From: Halomonas binhaiensis
Lineage (GTDB): Bacteria; Pseudomonadota; Gammaproteobacteria; Pseudomonadales; Halomonadaceae
Length of the DNA: 64,000 bases
NCBI RefSeq assembly: GCF_008329985.2
Contig: NZ_CP038437.2
Location: 3,162,001 to 3,226,000, forward strand
Reading direction: 5' to 3'
Part shown: one piece after another, positions 61,907-64,000 of the stretch
Layout of the letters: each line of letters begins with the position of its first letter
Numbering within the stretch: position 1 is the first letter of the stretch
Notes under the pieces: generated by a model
Told to the model about the DNA's origin: nothing
The model's database searches: none
What the model saw: the letters and a program-made list of their open reading frames with translations, nothing else
Program-made: the position numbers and the translations under genes

Positions 61907-63156
61907 GTGGCACCCCGGATGATAGCGACAGGATTGAGACGTGCCGCACGTCTTGCCGGAAGATAGCCAGCCACCGCAGCCGACAGCATGGCAAAGCCGC
62001 CAGCGATCAGGTAATGCCAAATGCTCCAGGCTAACGGCAGATGAGTGATTTCCTGGCCCACCACACCGCCGCTGAGCTCAAAGCGAACCATCGACAAGGC
62101 AACGCAAAGCGCGAAGCCCAGCAACCAGCCCAGAACCGAACCGGCGACACCGAACATCAGGCCCTCGATCACGAACAGGCGGCGCATGTCTCGCGCCGTG
62201 AAACCCAGTGACTTGAGAATGGCGATGTCGCGTGCTTTCTCATGGGTCAGGGTCGAGATGATGTTATAGATGCCAAACCCGGCCACCAGCAGGATGGTGC
62301 CGACCACGGTGTACATGATCACATTGCGTATCACCAGAGCCTCGAGCAGCGACTCATTGGCTTCCTGCCAGGACACCGCCTTGTAGCCAACCTGCGCTTC
62401 AGCCCGGGCGGCGACGTCGGATGCCATGTCTGGATCGGGCAGGTAGAGGCGAATGTTGTTGATGACATTCGGGCGTTCGCTGAGAATCTGGGCCTTTTTC
62501 AACAGTACGTAGCCTTCCCCCTCATCACGCGCCGTGGTGCCAGTGTGAAACAGACCGGTGACCTTGAATGCCCGGGTCTGACCGGTCGAGGACACCAATG
62601 TCAGAGTCGTGCCGTAATCGGCTCCCAGTTTATTCGCCAGGCCATCGCCAATGACAATGTTGTTGCCACCACTGAGCAAGGATGAGAAGTCGCCGCGGAT
62701 GAAGTCCTCCGCCTTGATGGCTTCTACCTCTGTCTCGGGTTGAGGCTCGATGCCGTAGATCGTGATGCCTTGGTCGCGCCCGGCATACTGCACCACCCCT
62801 TGAGTCTCCAGACGCCAGACCAGCTCACCTGGCACCCAGGCGCTCAACTGGGCGCGAATCTGCTCCGGGTTGAGCATCCCGCGGCGATCCTCGAGTGGCC
62901 GCAGACCGCGAATGCGGGTGGCGGCAAAGACGTTCTCAACCGGTTGCCGGCGGGCTTCGCGCTGTTCGTCGCTGATCTGCACATGCGGCATGTCATTGAC
63001 CAACTGGTCGATCAAGTCATCCTCACCGCCCTGCATCAATGCGGCCATGGCAATGGAAAAGCCCACTCCCAGCCCTACGCTGAGAATGGCTACCCAAGTC
63101 TGACGTCCACGTCCCAGAACATGCGTGACCGCCAGATCCAGGATCAGGGTGGTCAT
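61903..63156 (-). CDS. FtsX/MacB-type ABC permease
   Basis: 417 residues. One N-terminal helix (VAILSVGLGVGFSIAMAALM), a ~240-residue MacB_PCD periplasmic domain, then three helices of the FtsX core (VIMYTVVGTILLVAGFGIYN, LMFGVAGSVLGWLLGFALCV, HYLIAGGFAMLSAAVAGYLP). Ends PARRAARLNPVAIIRG as in the family. Coupled by ATGA overlaps to both neighbours. Confidence 0.93.
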   Translation of the reverse strand: MTTLILDLAVTHVLGRGRQTWVAILSVGLGVGFSIAMAALMQGGEDDLIDQLVNDMPHVQISDEQREARRQPVENVFAATRIRGLRPLEDRRGMLNPEQIRAQLSAWVPGELVWRLETQGVVQYAGRDQGITIYGIEPQPETEVEAIKAEDFIRGDFSSLLSGGNNIVIGDGLANKLGADYGTTLTLVSSTGQTRAFKVTGLFHTGTTARDEGEGYVLLKKAQILSERPNVINNIRLYLPDPDMASDVAARAEAQVGYKAVSWQEANESLLEALVIRNVIMYTVVGTILLVAGFGIYNIISTLTHEKARDIAILKSLGFTARDMRRLFVIEGLMFGVAGSVLGWLLGFALCVALSMVRFELSGGVVGQEITHLPLAWSIWHYLIAGGFAMLSAAVAGYLPARRAARLNPVAIIRGAT

Positions 63157-64000
63157 GCATCATCTCCCTCGGTGATGGTCACCTTGCTGCCATCCTTCAG
63201 TTCCGCAGGCCAAGGCACAATGATCTGGCTGTCTTCTGCCAGCGGTGAGATCACCTCGACACGCTCGGTTCCGCGAATCCCCACTTCCAGGGTACGCCGA
63301 TGGGCTTCGCCCTCCTCCACCACGAACACATCATCCTGGTGAAAGGCCTCTACAGGCAGTAACTGCGCATTTTTCACCACACGCGTGATGATATTGGCTT
63401 CCACCGTCATACCGATACGCAACGGAGAATCGTCAGACAGGCGCAGGTAGACACGATACGTTCTGGCCACCGGATCCCCTTTGGGAGTGATGCGCTCGAC
63501 GTCGGCCTGTATCTGTTGTCCGGGGAAAGCATCGGACTGAATCAGTACCCGCTGACCTACCTCCACCACGGGAATATCCTCTTCATTGACCTCGGCAACG
63601 ACCTCCAGTCCATCTTGCCTGCCAACCCAGAACAGCGCCGTATCTGGGCCGGCAATCTCACCGATATCGCCATCCTGACGCAGTACCTTGCCGGCTTGCG
63701 GTGCACGCAGTACATGGTGATCAAGCAAGGTTCGCTGGGCACTGGCCAGGGCACGGGCACGAAGCGCATCGCTACGTGCCTGATCCAGCGTTTGACGACT
63801 GACAGAACCCTGCCTGGCGAGACGCTCCATGCGTTGCAGGTCATCGTCCGTCTGCTTCACGCGCGCTTCCAGTTCCTCCAGCCGGGCACCTGCCTCACGA
63901 TCATCAAGACGCACCAGCACAGTGCCGGCCTCGACCCACTGGTCCTCGCAGCGGCACAGGTACTCGATCCGGCCCCGCGCAAGCGGAGCCAGCTGGGCCC
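63153..64000 (-). CDS. HlyD-family periplasmic adaptor (N-terminus outside window)
   Basis: The frame is open through the window edge, so the signal anchor is missing. Visible: a lipoyl-type motif (WVEAGTVLVRLDDREAG), a helical hairpin (RLEELEARVKQTDDDLQRME to QARSDALRARALASAQ), the returning lipoyl half (LRAPQAGKVLRQDGDIGEI) and beta-barrel/MP domains (RVLIQSDAFPGQQIQADVER). It links an inner-membrane exporter to the outer membrane or periplasm. It overlaps the permease start by 4 bp. Together with the permease and ATPase it forms a MacAB-like exporter without a visible TolC; substrate unknown. Confidence 0.9.
   Translation of the reverse strand, partial: AQLAPLARGRIEYLCRCEDQWVEAGTVLVRLDDREAGARLEELEARVKQTDDDLQRMERLARQGSVSRQTLDQARSDALRARALASAQRTLLDHHVLRAPQAGKVLRQDGDIGEIAGPDTALFWVGRQDGLEVVAEVNEEDIPVVEVGQRVLIQSDAFPGQQIQADVERITPKGDPVARTYRVYLRLSDDSPLRIGMTVEANIITRVVKNAQLLPVEAFHQDDVFVVEEGEAHRRTLEVGIRGTERVEVISPLAEDSQIIVPWPAELKDGSKVTITEGDDA

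Noticed and set aside
1..64000. CRISPR arrays, tRNA and rRNA genes, prophage
   Set aside because: No regularly spaced direct repeats with unique spacers, no cloverleaf or rRNA sequence, and no phage structural genes apart from the T6SS spike homologues were found by eye.

Overview
The window is a chromosomal segment of a gammaproteobacterium. By my eye it runs at roughly 56-58% GC over most of its length. The TrpI-type regulator divergent from trpBA, sstT, htpG, pepN, slt, yajQ, the nirBD cluster and the copper set together suggest a Halomonas-like (Halomonadaceae) host. This is inference: no rRNA or marker gene is present. About 51 protein genes are supported; I see no tRNA, rRNA, CRISPR array or intact insertion sequence.

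Layout. 1-5.4 kb: assimilatory nitrite reduction (end of a nitrate-binding NasS/NrtA-like protein, a leader with a large hairpin, an FAD reductase, nirB, nirD). 5.8-13.8 kb: PhoH-family ATPase, a secreted beta-propeller, a GGDEF cyclase with a C-terminal Zn-ribbon, an esterase, a cold-shock gene and a GMC oxidoreductase. 14.2-15.4 kb: an AT-rich pair (DUF302 plus unknown). 16-21.2 kb: membrane-anchored glutamate-synthase-like flavoprotein, PhoD-like phosphatase, threonine dehydratase. 21.4-24.2 kb: a hybrid sensor kinase translationally coupled to a periplasmic molybdopterin-fold protein. 24.4-27.7 kb: trpI and trpBA. 28-47.1 kb: mostly housekeeping genes (sstT, htpG with a sigma-32-type promoter, slt, lysE, TM2, csp, lipoprotein, yegS, Kef-type antiporter, pepN, ybaN, yajQ, GNAT, RimK-like ligase, cobO).

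47.1-52.4 kb is a copper-resistance block on the minus strand: cupredoxin, copR, copS, then copA and copB. Two promoters in it share a direct repeat (CTGAAW-N5-CTGAAT) at the same distance from a -10-like hexamer, which predicts a CopR regulon site. 52.4-53.9 kb holds a LysR regulator divergent from a VOC protein.

53.9-61.1 kb is an orphan type VI secretion cassette: PAAR, a probable adaptor, VgrG, an unknown effector candidate, an exported Asp-box propeller as immunity candidate, and an unknown membrane protein on the other strand. It starts just after a perfect 25-bp inverted repeat, and its GC content falls along the cassette. The last 2.8 kb is an ABC exporter of the LolD/MacB type (ATPase, FtsX-like permease, HlyD-like adaptor cut by the window edge).

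Three things deserve most attention: the T6SS effector/immunity genes; the shared promoter architecture of the copper genes; and a 90-codon basic ORF of pentapeptide-type repeats wedged between yegS and an acidic lipoprotein gene. The window also has several in-frame short tandem repeats (15, 18 and 24 nt) that build low-complexity or metal-binding protein segments.
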